A stretch of DNA of 64,000 nt from Cronobacter dublinensis subsp. dublinensis LMG 23823 (GCF_001277235.1 NZ_CP012266.1:4030001-4094000); one strand, 5' to 3'. Counted from the stretch's first letter, positions 49,679-57,901 are shown. Numbers and translations are program-made. Notes: a model not told the origin generated them from the letters alone.

Positions 49679-49986
49679 GATAATCGCTCCAGGCTATTCA
49701 TTTTACTGACAGATTACTCGGCCCCGTCATAAGAGGCAACGGAAGGCGACCTGCGTCAAGCTGAAACGAGACAACAGGAGACACCTGTGAAAAGCTATGC
49801 TAAAACAGTCTGGATGCAGCGGCGATACATTGATGTTACGCATGTATGCAGAGGAGAGACAATTTATCGGCTGCGACGTCCACGGACAGCCAACTTCCCT
49901 GGATGCGGGAAGATGATGATTGCAAAGCCAGACAGGGGTTACGCGCCCTGTCTTTGGAGCCAGTTTAAAACAGAGGATAACCGCGC
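49679..49986. promoter_or_regulatory. yhfA-crp divergent regulatory region and crp leader
   Basis: 308 bp without a gene. The stretch AGCTATGCTAAAACAGTC (49791-49808) is shared with the E. coli crp P1 region as I recall it. Downstream ATACATTGATGT and CATGTATGCA are also kept. The E. coli CRP autoregulatory sites appear weak or diverged here. A leader hairpin, AGACAGGG (49930-49937) with CCCTGTCT (49946-49953), lies before the crp ribosome site (GAGGATAAC). Confidence 0.6.
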
Positions 49987-50619
49987 ATGGTGCTTGGCAA
50001 ACCGCAAACAGACCCGACTCTTGAATGGTTCTTGTCTCATTGCCACATTCATAAGTATCCATCTAAGAGCACGCTGATTCACCAGGGTGAAAAAGCGGAG
50101 ACGCTGTACTACATCGTCAAAGGCTCAGTGGCAGTGCTGATCAAAGATGAAGAGGGCAAGGAGATGATCCTCTCGTACCTGAACCAGGGAGACTTCATCG
50201 GCGAACTGGGTTTGTTCGAGGAAGGTCAGGAGCGCAGCGCCTGGGTTCGCGCTAAAACTGCCTGTGAAGTGGCTGAGATCTCTTACAAAAAATTCCGTCA
50301 GCTGATTCAGGTAAACCCGGATATTCTGATGCGTCTCTCTTCGCAGATGGCGCGTCGCCTGCAGGTCACCTCTGAAAAAGTCGGTAACCTGGCGTTCCTC
50401 GACGTGACGGGCCGCATCGCGCAGACGCTGCTGAATCTCGCCAAACAGCCGGACGCCATGACTCACCCGGACGGCATGCAGATCAAAATCACCCGTCAGG
50501 AAATCGGCCAGATCGTGGGCTGCTCCCGCGAAACCGTGGGCCGTATCCTGAAGATGCTTGAAGATCAGAACCTGATCTCCGCGCACGGAAAAACCATCGT
50601 GGTTTACGGAACCCGCTAA
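49987..50619 (+). CDS. crp: cAMP receptor protein CRP
   Basis: 210 aa, nearly identical to E. coli CRP. It is the global activator of catabolic genes when bound to cAMP. The cAMP-binding residues E72, R83 and S84 lie in GELGLFEEGQERSAWVR. The hinge region carries T128 and S129 (QVTSEKVG). The recognition helix region is GCSRETVGRILKML (about 178-191). It probably also regulates ppiA/tsgA and other genes in the window. Confidence 0.99.
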   Translation: MVLGKPQTDPTLEWFLSHCHIHKYPSKSTLIHQGEKAETLYYIVKGSVAVLIKDEEGKEMILSYLNQGDFIGELGLFEEGQERSAWVRAKTACEVAEISYKKFRQLIQVNPDILMRLSSQMARRLQVTSEKVGNLAFLDVTGRIAQTLLNLAKQPDAMTHPDGMQIKITRQEIGQIVGCSRETVGRILKMLEDQNLISAHGKTIVVYGTR

Positions 50620-50633
50620 GGTTCCTGAAAAAA

Positions 50634-50661
50634 ACGGCGTGTCGCTTCGGTAACACGCCGT
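50634..50661 (+). terminator. crp terminator
   Basis: Stem ACGGCGTGT (50634-50642) / ACACGCCGT (50653-50661) with a 10-nt loop, preceded by A and followed by T runs. It lies 15 bp after crp and only 24 bp before yhfK. Confidence 0.9.
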
Positions 50662-50684
50662 TTTTGTTTCTATACTTCTCCCCT

Positions 50685-52769
50685 ATGTGGCGTCGTCTTA
50701 TCTATCACCCTGAAATCAATTACGCTTTGCGGCAAACGCTGATCTTAAGCCTGCCGGTCGCAGTGGGATTGCTGCTGGGTCACTTACAACAGGGGCTGTT
50801 GTTCTCGCTGGTGCCCGCGTGCTGCAACATTGCCGGTCTCGATACCCCGCATAAACGCTTCTTCAAACGGCTCATCATCGGCGCGTCGCTGTTTGCGTTA
50901 AGCAGCCTCGCCGTGCAGTTTCTGCTGTTGCAGGCGGTGCCGCTGCCGCTCATTCTGCTGATGCTGGCGCTGCTGCTCGGCGTGACAGCGGAAATCAGCC
51001 CGCTGCATGCACGCCTGTTGCCCGCATCGCTTATCGCGGCGATTTTCACGTTAAGCCTCGCCGGGAATATGCCCGTCTGGCAGCCGATGCTGCTCTATGT
51101 TCTCGGCACGCTCTGGTATGGCGCGTTTAACGGCTTCTGGTTCTGGCTATGGCGCGAACAGCCACTGCGCGAGTCGTTAAGCCTGATTTATCAAAGCCTC
51201 GCCGACTACTGCGAGGCTAAATACAGCCTGCTGACGCGCCATACCGACCCGGAGCAGGCCTTGCCGCCCCTGCTGGTGCATCAGCAAAAAGTGGTGGATC
51301 AGATAAGCCAATGCTATCAGCAGTTGCAGATGCTGGCCGCGACCCGACAGAACGGCTACAAGCGCCTGCTGCGCGCCTTTCAGGTGGCGCTCGATCTCCA
51401 GGAGCATATCTCGGTCTCGCTGCATCAACCCGGTGAAGTGCAAAAGCTGGTGGAGCGCAGCCACGCTGAAGAGGTGCTGCGCTGGACGGCGCAAACCGTG
51501 GCGACGCGCCTGCGCACGCTCTCCGACGATATCCTCTATCACCGCTATTCGCGCCGCTTCACGATGGACAAGCAGATCGAGGCGCTCGCAAAAATCGCCC
51601 GCCAGCACCCTGACAACCCGGTCGGGCAGTTTTGCGAATACCATTTCAGCCGCATCGCCCGTGTGCTGCGTACCCAGCGCCCGCTTTATGCCCGCGATTT
51701 AATGGACAACGGTCAGCGCCGCCTGCCGCTCCTGCCCGCGCTGAAAAGCTATCTGTCGTTCAAATCGGCGGCGCTGCGCACGGCGGCGCGGCTTGGCGTG
51801 ATGCTCGCGGCGGCGGGCCTGCTGGCGAGCGTGTTTCAGCTGCCGAAGCCGTACTGGATCCTGATGACGGTGCTCTTTGTTACGCAAAACGGCTACGGCG
51901 CGACGCGGGTGCGCATTCTGCACCGGGCGGGCGGCACGCTCGCCGGGCTTATCATTGCGGGCATCACGCTGCATCTGAACGTGCCGCAGGGCTATACGCT
52001 GCTCGGCATGCTGCTGGTGACGTTAATCAGCTATCTCATTATCCGGCGTAATTACGGCTGGGCGATGATTGGCTTCACCGTGACGGCAGTCTATTCGCTG
52101 CAACTGCTGACGCTCAACGGCGAGCAGTACATCGTGGCGCGCCTGATAGACACGCTGACAGGCTGTCTTATCGCCTTCGCGGGCATGGTCTGGCTCTGGC
52201 CGCAGTGGCAAAGCGGCCTGTTGCGCCAGAATGCGCACGACGCGCTGGAAGCCGACCAGGAGGCGCTGCGCCTGATCCTGAGCGACGATCCGCAGCCCGC
52301 GCCGCTCGCCTGGCAGCGAATGCGCGTCAACCAGGCGCATAACGCGCTCTATAACTCGCTTAATCAGGCGATGCAGGAGCCGGGCTTTAACAGCCAGTAT
52401 CTGGAGGATATGCGCCTGTGGGTGACACACAGCCAGTTTATCGTCGAGCACATCAACGCGATAACGACGCTGGCGCGCGAGCAGTCCTCGCTGACGCAGG
52501 AAACGGCGGCGCGCTACTTACAGGCCTGTGAAATCGCGCTGCAACGCTGTCAGCAGCGGCTGGAATATGACGCGCCGGGCGAGACGCAAAACGAGGCGGT
52601 GCTGGAGGGCGAAGAGGTATTGCCGGAAGGGCCGCTCAGCGTGATGGAGCATCACCTGCTGCGTATTCTCGATCATCTGCGCACCATGCACACGATCTCT
52701 TCCGTGGCGTGGCGCCAGCGGCCCCACCACGGCATCTGGCTCAGGCGGCGCCTGAGCCAGTCACGCTGA
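50685..52769 (+). CDS. yhfK: FUSC family inner membrane protein YhfK
   Basis: 694 aa from MWRRLIYHPEINYAL, aligned to E. coli YhfK. Two blocks of membrane helices (about 15-150 and 385-510) alternate with cytosolic domains. This is the fusaric-acid-resistance/AaeB type layout, but its substrate is unknown. No Shine-Dalgarno sequence precedes ATG 50685. A TATACT hexamer ends 8 bases before it. The frame is open seven more codons into the crp terminator, which is less likely to be translated. Confidence 0.92.
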   Translation: MWRRLIYHPEINYALRQTLILSLPVAVGLLLGHLQQGLLFSLVPACCNIAGLDTPHKRFFKRLIIGASLFALSSLAVQFLLLQAVPLPLILLMLALLLGVTAEISPLHARLLPASLIAAIFTLSLAGNMPVWQPMLLYVLGTLWYGAFNGFWFWLWREQPLRESLSLIYQSLADYCEAKYSLLTRHTDPEQALPPLLVHQQKVVDQISQCYQQLQMLAATRQNGYKRLLRAFQVALDLQEHISVSLHQPGEVQKLVERSHAEEVLRWTAQTVATRLRTLSDDILYHRYSRRFTMDKQIEALAKIARQHPDNPVGQFCEYHFSRIARVLRTQRPLYARDLMDNGQRRLPLLPALKSYLSFKSAALRTAARLGVMLAAAGLLASVFQLPKPYWILMTVLFVTQNGYGATRVRILHRAGGTLAGLIIAGITLHLNVPQGYTLLGMLLVTLISYLIIRRNYGWAMIGFTVTAVYSLQLLTLNGEQYIVARLIDTLTGCLIAFAGMVWLWPQWQSGLLRQNAHDALEADQEALRLILSDDPQPAPLAWQRMRVNQAHNALYNSLNQAMQEPGFNSQYLEDMRLWVTHSQFIVEHINAITTLAREQSSLTQETAARYLQACEIALQRCQQRLEYDAPGETQNEAVLEGEEVLPEGPLSVMEHHLLRILDHLRTMHTISSVAWRQRPHHGIWLRRRLSQSR

Positions 52770-53990
52770 TTAGCCGTTCACCACGCGCGCCGCCGCGCGG
52801 GCAAAACGGGCCATGCCTTCGTCAATGTCGGTGCTCTCCACCAGCAGCGACGGCGCGAAACGCATCACGTCCGGCCCGGCGTTAAGCACCATTACCCCCT
52901 CGGCTGCTGCCGCGTAGAGCAGATCGCGCGCTCGTCCGTGGAAAGCGGGTGCCAGCTCGGCGCCAATCAGCAGGCCCAGACCACGGATATCGCTGAACAG
53001 GCCGTACTGCTCGCCGGTTTTCTTCAGATGCTGCACGAACTGTTCGCGCTTGTGCGCCACACCGTTCAGCACGTCCGGGGTATTGATAATATCGAACGCC
53101 TCGCCCGCCACCGCGCAGGCCAGCGGGTTGCCGCCATACGTGGAGCCGTGGGAGCCGACGTGAAACGCCGAGGCCACCTCATGCGTCGTCAGCATCGCGC
53201 TCACCGGGAAGCCGCCGCCCAGCGCTTTGGCGCTGGTGAGGATGTCCGGCGTCACGCCGTAGTGCATATAGGCAAAGAGCTTACCGCTGCGGCCCATGCC
53301 GCACTGCACTTCATCGAATACCAGCAGCGCCTGATGGGCGTCGCACAGTTCGCGCAGGCCGCGCAGAAATTCCGGCGTCGCGGCGGTCACACCGCCCTCG
53401 CCCTGTACCGGCTCCACCACGACCGCGCAGGTGTGGTCGTCCATCACCGCTTTAACCGCGTCGAGATCGTTAAAGGGCACATGGATGATATCTGCCGGTT
53501 TCGGGCCGAAGCCGTCGGAGTATTTCGCCTGGCCACCCACGGAGACGGTAAACAGCGAACGTCCGTGAAAGGCGTTATAAAACGCGATGATTTTGGTTTT
53601 GTATGGGCTGTGACGCGTGATGGCGTAATGACGGGCCAGCTTGAACGCGGTTTCGTTGGCTTCGGTGCCGGAGTTCATAAACACAACGCGCTCGGCGAAC
53701 GTGGCGTCCACCAGCTTTTGCCCCAGGCGCAGCGCGGGTTCGTTGGTGAAAACGTTACTGGTGTGCCAGAGCGTTTCGCCCTGCGCTTTCAGCGCCGCCA
53801 CCAGCCGCGGGTGGCAGTGGCCGAGCGCCGTCACCGCGATGCCGCCGGCGAAGTCGACATACTCGTTGCCCTGCTGATCCCAGACGCGGCTGCCCTTGCC
53901 TTTCACCGGAATAAATTCAGCCGGTGCATAAATTGGCAGGATCACTTCATCGAAGGTGGCGCGCGTAATTGCTGTTTTTTCAGTTGCCAT
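52770..53990 (-). CDS. argD: Acetylornithine / succinyldiaminopimelate aminotransferase
   Basis: 406 aa from MATEKTAITRATFDEV, the same as E. coli. It is a PLP enzyme serving both arginine and lysine synthesis. The PLP lysine is in TSAKALGGGFP, the Asp that pairs with the ring nitrogen in VFDEVQCGMGR, and the phosphate contacts in NSGTEANE and GSTYGGNP. Its frame is open 23 codons upstream through the ArgR boxes. Its stop abuts the yhfK stop. Confidence 0.97.
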   Translation of the reverse strand: MATEKTAITRATFDEVILPIYAPAEFIPVKGKGSRVWDQQGNEYVDFAGGIAVTALGHCHPRLVAALKAQGETLWHTSNVFTNEPALRLGQKLVDATFAERVVFMNSGTEANETAFKLARHYAITRHSPYKTKIIAFYNAFHGRSLFTVSVGGQAKYSDGFGPKPADIIHVPFNDLDAVKAVMDDHTCAVVVEPVQGEGGVTAATPEFLRGLRELCDAHQALLVFDEVQCGMGRSGKLFAYMHYGVTPDILTSAKALGGGFPVSAMLTTHEVASAFHVGSHGSTYGGNPLACAVAGEAFDIINTPDVLNGVAHKREQFVQHLKKTGEQYGLFSDIRGLGLLIGAELAPAFHGRARDLLYAAAAEGVMVLNAGPDVMRFAPSLLVESTDIDEGMARFARAAARVVNG

Positions 53991-54044
53991 TTCATGCCCA
54001 TCCAGTAAATGTGCCATCGCACATGAAAAGATAAGCACAAAATA

Positions 54045-54079
54045 TGAATAAAAAATCACTAAAAGGCAATAAAAATTCA
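54045..54079 (-). promoter_or_regulatory. Tandem ArgR boxes upstream of argD
   Basis: TGAATAAAAAATCA (54045-54058) and GCAATAAAAATTCA (54066-54079) match the ARG-box core TGAAT-W4-ATTCA with one and two mismatches. Their centres are 21 bp apart, the spacing used by ArgR hexamers on paired boxes. The second box overlaps the pabA stop codon. Confidence 0.75.
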
Positions 54080-54640
54080 GCGCGTCAGAAAGTTCGCCAG
54101 GAGCTGATGGCCCTGTTCGCTCAGAATGCTTTCCGGGTGGAACTGCACGCCTTCCAGCGCCAGATGGCGATGCCGGATGCCCATGATTTCGCCCTCGTCT
54201 GTCCAGGCCGTTATCTCAAACTCGGCGGGCAGCGTGGCGCGGTCGATAATCAGAGAGTGGTAGCGGGTCACGGTTAGCGGGTTATTGAGCCCGGCGAACA
54301 CGCCCGTGTTGTTGTGCCGGATAGCCGAGGTTTTGCCGTGCATGACGTTCTGCGCGCGCACGACCGCCGCGCCAAATGCCTGGCCGATAGCCTGATGGCC
54401 GAGACAGACGCCGAGAAGGGGCAGACGCCCGGCGTAGCGGCGGATGACTTCCAGCGAGATACCGGCTTCATTGGGCGTGCAGGGGCCGGGAGAGATAACG
54501 ATATGCGCAGGGGCCAGCGCGTCGATATCGTCAGGCGTCAGCTCGTCATTGCGCCTGACGACCACCTCTGCGCCCAGCTCGCTGAAATACTGAAACAGGT
54601 TCCAGGTGAAAGAATCGTAGTTGTCGATAAGCAGTAACAT
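54077..54640 (-). CDS. pabA: Aminodeoxychorismate synthase glutamine amidotransferase subunit
   Basis: 187 aa. It releases ammonia from glutamine for PabB to make 4-amino-4-deoxychorismate, the folate precursor. The class I triad is C79 (LLGVCLGHQ), H168 and E170 (FHPES). The oxyanion loop SPGPCTPNEAG is present. It lies between fic and argD. The argD promoter region overlaps its end. Confidence 0.97.
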   Translation of the reverse strand: MLLLIDNYDSFTWNLFQYFSELGAEVVVRRNDELTPDDIDALAPAHIVISPGPCTPNEAGISLEVIRRYAGRLPLLGVCLGHQAIGQAFGAAVVRAQNVMHGKTSAIRHNNTGVFAGLNNPLTVTRYHSLIIDRATLPAEFEITAWTDEGEIMGIRHRHLALEGVQFHPESILSEQGHQLLANFLTR

Positions 54641-54670
54641 GGCGGCTCCGAAAAAAAGAACCGCGCCAGT

Positions 54671-55273
54671 TTACTCGCTTTCCCGTGCCTCGCTCACTAC
54701 GCGCGCGAAGATTTTCTCAAGCGGCGCCAGGTCGCCCATCGCACCCGCCTGATTCGCGGCGCGCCAGTCGTTGACATCGACATCCCGCCAGTCGAGGCTG
54801 TAGCCCGCGTGCAGCGCCAACTGTTCAAAGAACACGCGCTGGGCGCGCCCGGTGCCGGTACGAAATGGATGCAGTACGTTGATTTCACAGTAATAGTGCG
54901 CAAGACGCGCGACAAACGCGTCCGGCTCCAGCCCGACGAGATAATCCTCATCTTCCAGCGCCTGCATCAGCGCGTTGCCCTCTTTTTCGAGATATTCGAA
55001 ATGCGCAAAGCGGGTCTCGCCCTGGTAGATATCCACTTCTCGCAGCTCGCCCGCCCACTCGTAGAGATCCTGAAACAGCTGGCGGTGGATAGCACACAGG
55101 TGCGGCAGCCCGCGCTGGACGGGGCCGAGTTCAAGCGTCGCCGCGCGCAGCGAGGTCAGCTCGCGCTCGGCGTGTTGCAGATCCTGCGCGGCATGAATGT
55201 TCAGCCGGTTGCGCAGCACATCGCTACCGGACCAGAAATAGGGGTCGCGCCCGTCGCCGAATTTATCGCTCAT
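54671..55273 (-). CDS. fic: Fic domain protein with degenerate active-site motif
   Basis: 200 aa, full length against E. coli Fic. Fic proteins usually transfer AMP from ATP to a target. The motif region reads HPFRTGTGRAQR. The canonical form is HPFx(D/E)GNGRxxR, so the acidic metal-binding residue and the Asn are both Thr here. Catalysis may be weak, altered or lost. The N-terminal KFGDGRDPYFW and C-terminal NQAGAMGDL are conserved. It overlaps yhfG by 11 bp, the antitoxin-first arrangement. Confidence 0.92.
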   Translation of the reverse strand: MSDKFGDGRDPYFWSGSDVLRNRLNIHAAQDLQHAERELTSLRAATLELGPVQRGLPHLCAIHRQLFQDLYEWAGELREVDIYQGETRFAHFEYLEKEGNALMQALEDEDYLVGLEPDAFVARLAHYYCEINVLHPFRTGTGRAQRVFFEQLALHAGYSLDWRDVDVNDWRAANQAGAMGDLAPLEKIFARVVSEARESE

Positions 55274-55433
55274 AGTGCCCCCTCAGCTCTTCAATGCGCG
55301 CCAGCGCTTCTTCGCGGGATAAGGTCACCAGAGGCACCTCGATGCCTTCCAGCCGGTTGCTGGCCTGGAAATTGTGATTTTTCTGCGCGTCCCAGAGCCG
55401 GGACTTTTGTCTGTCGGTGAGTTTTCTGGCCAT
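55263..55433 (-). CDS. yhfG: YhfG, Fic-inhibiting antitoxin-like protein (DUF2559)
   Basis: 56 aa, begins MARKLTDRQKSRLW and ends RGHYER. It aligns with E. coli YhfG. It carries the inhibitory helix motif (S/T)xxxE(G/N) as SNRLEG (S25, E29, G30), which in class I Fic systems blocks the gamma-phosphate site of ATP. It is upstream of and overlaps fic, so the two are translated together. Confidence 0.9.
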   Translation of the reverse strand: MARKLTDRQKSRLWDAQKNHNFQASNRLEGIEVPLVTLSREEALARIEELRGHYER

Positions 55434-55505
55434 TTTGCCTCCCTGAACGTAACCCCGTGTGCCACAAGTATAAGCAGCAATGGGCCGGTTTGCCGGGAGC
55501 GAGAC

Positions 55506-55529
55506 GACGCGGGCAAGCCTGCCCGCGTC
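55506..55529 (-). terminator. Hairpin downstream of ppiA
   Basis: A perfect 10-bp stem GACGCGGGCA (55506-55515) / TGCCCGCGTC (55520-55529) with loop AGCC, 10 bp after the ppiA stop. It has no T tract, so it is a terminator-like or 3'-protecting structure. Confidence 0.55.
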
Positions 55530-55539
55530 AGGAAGAGGG

Positions 55540-56112
55540 TTACGGCAGGACTTTCGCGGAGAGGATCACCACCGGTTTGGACGGCACATTCTGGTACGGG
55601 CCGACGTCGTGGGTCTGCACCTGGGCGATTTTATCGGCGACGTCCATGCCTTTGACCACTTTACCGAAAACGGCGTAGCCGAAGTCGCGCTGGCCGTGGT
55701 TCAGGAAGGCGTTGTCGGCGACGTTAATAAAGAACTGGCTGGTGGCGCTGTCTTTATCGGCAGTGCGCGCCATTGCGATGGTGCCGCGCGTGTTCGGCAG
55801 ACCGTTATCCGCCTCGTTTTTCACCGGCGCATTGGTCGGTTTCTGCTGCATATCCGCCGTGAAGCCGCCGCCCTGCACCATAAAGCCCGGGATCACGCGG
55901 TGGAAAATGGTGTTGTTGTAAAAACCGCTGTTGACGTAATCAACGAAGTTTTTAACCGACGCAGGCGCTTTCTGGCTGTTCAGTTCCAGCTCAATATTTC
56001 CCGCAGAGGTGGTAAGCAGAACGTGCGGGTCGCCTTTTGCCGCCAGCGCGGCAGGAGAAAGGGCAGAAAGCGCGAATACAGCCGCAACAGCCGCCAGTGT
56101 GGATTTGAGCAT
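55540..56112 (-). CDS. ppiA: Periplasmic cyclophilin-type peptidyl-prolyl isomerase A
   Basis: 190 aa. A Sec signal peptide (MLKSTLAAVAAVFALSALSP, cleavage at ALA-AKG) directs it to the periplasm. The cyclophilin core shows FHRVIPGFMVQGGGF, the MARTADKDSATSQFFINV active-site strand, and FGYAVFGKVVKGMDV. In E. coli its promoter is under CRP and CytR. CRP-like elements lie in the 275-bp region upstream. Confidence 0.97.
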   Translation of the reverse strand: MLKSTLAAVAAVFALSALSPAALAAKGDPHVLLTTSAGNIELELNSQKAPASVKNFVDYVNSGFYNNTIFHRVIPGFMVQGGGFTADMQQKPTNAPVKNEADNGLPNTRGTIAMARTADKDSATSQFFINVADNAFLNHGQRDFGYAVFGKVVKGMDVADKIAQVQTHDVGPYQNVPSKPVVILSAKVLP

Positions 56113-56249
56113 GACGAATTCCTTACGAAGCAGAAAAAAGCAAGTGGGTCGATTCTAAATAGCGATCGCATGACGTGCCAGAGATTTACCTGGTTTTACG
56201 TACCAGCGCGCAGCGAAAACGCGCTCATCGGATCAGGCGTGTGAAATTA

Positions 56250-56319
56250 TGTGACGACCATCATATAAACAATGTCGTTTTACACAGCATGTGATCAATG
56301 ATTGTTTTATTGGATCACA
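56250..56319. promoter_or_regulatory. ppiA-tsgA divergent region with CRP-like elements
   Basis: TGTGACGACCATCATA (56250-56265) matches the CRP consensus TGTGA-N6-TCACA at nine of ten conserved positions. Further on, TGTGATC (56290-56296) and its exact reverse complement GATCACA (56313-56319) form a widely spaced inverted repeat, each half being a CRP half-site. The assignment is by sequence only. Confidence 0.55.
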
Positions 56320-56387
56320 TTACGCCCTAGAATGCCCATGTTCACGGCGCCGTCAACGCGCTTTACACTTCTATTCACAGGCCAGTC

Positions 56388-57575
56388 ATGACTAACAGCA
56401 ACCGTATTAAGCTCACATGGATCAGCTTTTTTTCCTACGCCCTCACCGGCGCGTTGGTAATCGTCACCGGGATGGTGATGGGCAATATCGCAGACTATTT
56501 CCATCTGCCGGTATCCAGCATGAGTAACACCTTTACCTTCCTGAACGCCGGGATCCTGATCTCTATCTTTTTAAACGCCTGGCTGATGGAAATCGTGCCG
56601 CTGAAAACCCAGCTGCGCTTTGGCTTTGTGTTGATGGTGCTCGCCGTCGTCGCGCTGATGTTCAGTAAGAGCCTGACGCTCTTCTCCGGCGCGATGTTCG
56701 TGCTCGGCCTGGTGAGCGGGATAACGATGTCGATCGGGACCTTCCTGATTACGCACATGTACGAAGGACGCCAGCGCGGCTCCCGCCTGCTGTTTACCGA
56801 CTCCTTCTTCAGCATGGCCGGGATGATTTTCCCGATGGTCGCCGCCTTCCTGCTGGCGCGCAGCATTGAATGGTACTGGGTTTATGCCTGCATCGGCCTG
56901 GTCTACGTGGCGATTTTCATCCTGACCTTCGGCTGCGATTTCCCGGTACTTGGCAAACATGCTCCGCAGGAAAACCAGCCGGTCGCCAAAGAAAAATGGG
57001 GCGTGGGCGTGCTGTTCCTCTCCATCGCCGCGCTCTGCTACATTCTGGGCCAGCTCGGTTTTATTGGCTGGGTGCCGGAGTACGCCACCAAAGGCCTCGG
57101 CATGAACCTGAACGACGCCGGTACGCTGGTGAGCAACTTCTGGATGTCTTACATGGTTGGCATGTGGGTCTTCAGCTTCGTTCTGCGCTTCTTTGACTTG
57201 CAACGTATCCTGACCGTGCTGGCGGGTCTCGCCACCGTGCTGATGTACTTCTTTATTACCAGCAAGCCGGAACATATGGCGTGGTTCATTCTGGCGCTCG
57301 GGTTCTTCTCCAGCGCGATTTATACCACCATTATTACGCTCGGCTCGCAGCAGACCAAAGTCTCCTCGCCGAAACTGGTTAACTTTATCCTCACCTGCGG
57401 CACCGTCGGCACCATGCTGACCTTTATCGTGACCGGTCCGATTGTGGCGAATCACGGTCCGCAGGCGGCGCTGTTTACCGCTAACGGTCTTTACGCTGTG
57501 GTGTTTGTGATGTGCTTTGCGCTGGGCTTTGTGACCCGCCATCGCCAGCACGCGAAAACCGCGGCGGCGCACTAA
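56388..57575 (+). CDS. tsgA: MFS transporter TsgA
   Basis: 395 aa (E. coli 393), with twelve predicted membrane helices. It is the major-facilitator family member named for tellurite/selenite/gold-related induction in Salmonella. Its substrate is not established. The segment between helices 2 and 3 (NAWLMEIVPLKTQLRFGF) fits the MFS pattern. It lies directly upstream of nirB but ends in its own hairpin. Confidence 0.93.
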   Translation: MTNSNRIKLTWISFFSYALTGALVIVTGMVMGNIADYFHLPVSSMSNTFTFLNAGILISIFLNAWLMEIVPLKTQLRFGFVLMVLAVVALMFSKSLTLFSGAMFVLGLVSGITMSIGTFLITHMYEGRQRGSRLLFTDSFFSMAGMIFPMVAAFLLARSIEWYWVYACIGLVYVAIFILTFGCDFPVLGKHAPQENQPVAKEKWGVGVLFLSIAALCYILGQLGFIGWVPEYATKGLGMNLNDAGTLVSNFWMSYMVGMWVFSFVLRFFDLQRILTVLAGLATVLMYFFITSKPEHMAWFILALGFFSSAIYTTIITLGSQQTKVSSPKLVNFILTCGTVGTMLTFIVTGPIVANHGPQAALFTANGLYAVVFVMCFALGFVTRHRQHAKTAAAH

Positions 57576-57584
57576 GCCTCCTCT

Positions 57585-57608
57585 GTCCCTTCCCGCCAGG
57601 GAAGGGAC
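57585..57608 (+). terminator. tsgA terminator-like hairpin
   Basis: A 10-bp stem GTCCCTTCCC (57585-57594) / GGGAAGGGAC (57599-57608) with loop GCCA, just after tsgA. It is followed by a pyrimidine-rich but not pure T stretch. The rest of the 326-bp tsgA-nirB gap is the nirB regulatory region. Confidence 0.65.
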
Positions 57609-57800
57609 AACTTTCCTTATCTTCCCCCACCGTTTTCGCTTCTCGTCCTGCCCTCGTTTGTGCCTTTTTTCACGCTACACCCGCTATTCATGCCGTAAAC
57701 CATTCTGGCGAAAATTCATTCCACCACGGTTCAAAAAACGAACATTCGCGAAACTCTAATCAATTCCAGCACTTATAAAAACCTACAAAAATCAAGGATA

Positions 57801-57816
57801 TACCCATTAAGAGGTA
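57801..57816 (+). promoter_or_regulatory. NarL/NarP 7-2-7 site of the nirB promoter
   Basis: TACCCAT-TA-AGAGGTA is an inverted pair of heptamers separated by 2 bp. It is centred about 69 bp before the expected nirB transcript start, the position of the NarL/NarP site in E. coli. Confidence 0.75.
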
Positions 57817-57829
57817 TATAAAGGTGTAA

Positions 57830-57878
57830 TTGATTTACATCAATAAGCGGGGGGGCTGAATCGTTAAGGTAGGCGGTA
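57830..57878 (+). promoter_or_regulatory. FNR-dependent nirB promoter
   Basis: A perfect FNR site TTGATTTACATCAA (57830-57843) lies about 41 bp before the expected start near 57878, a class II activation position. The -10 is TAAGGT (57865-57870) and there is no -35, as expected for an activator-dependent promoter. A run of seven G (57849-57855) lies between the FNR site and the -10. Confidence 0.85.
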
Positions 57879-57901
57879 ATAGAAAAGAAATCGAGGCAAA
57901 A

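Noticed and set aside
49787..50077. GTG-initiated leader frame upstream of and overlapping crp, with AGGAG before it
   Set aside because: By analogy with E. coli the main crp P1 transcript starts downstream of this GTG. The frame has no family similarity and reads out of frame into crp.
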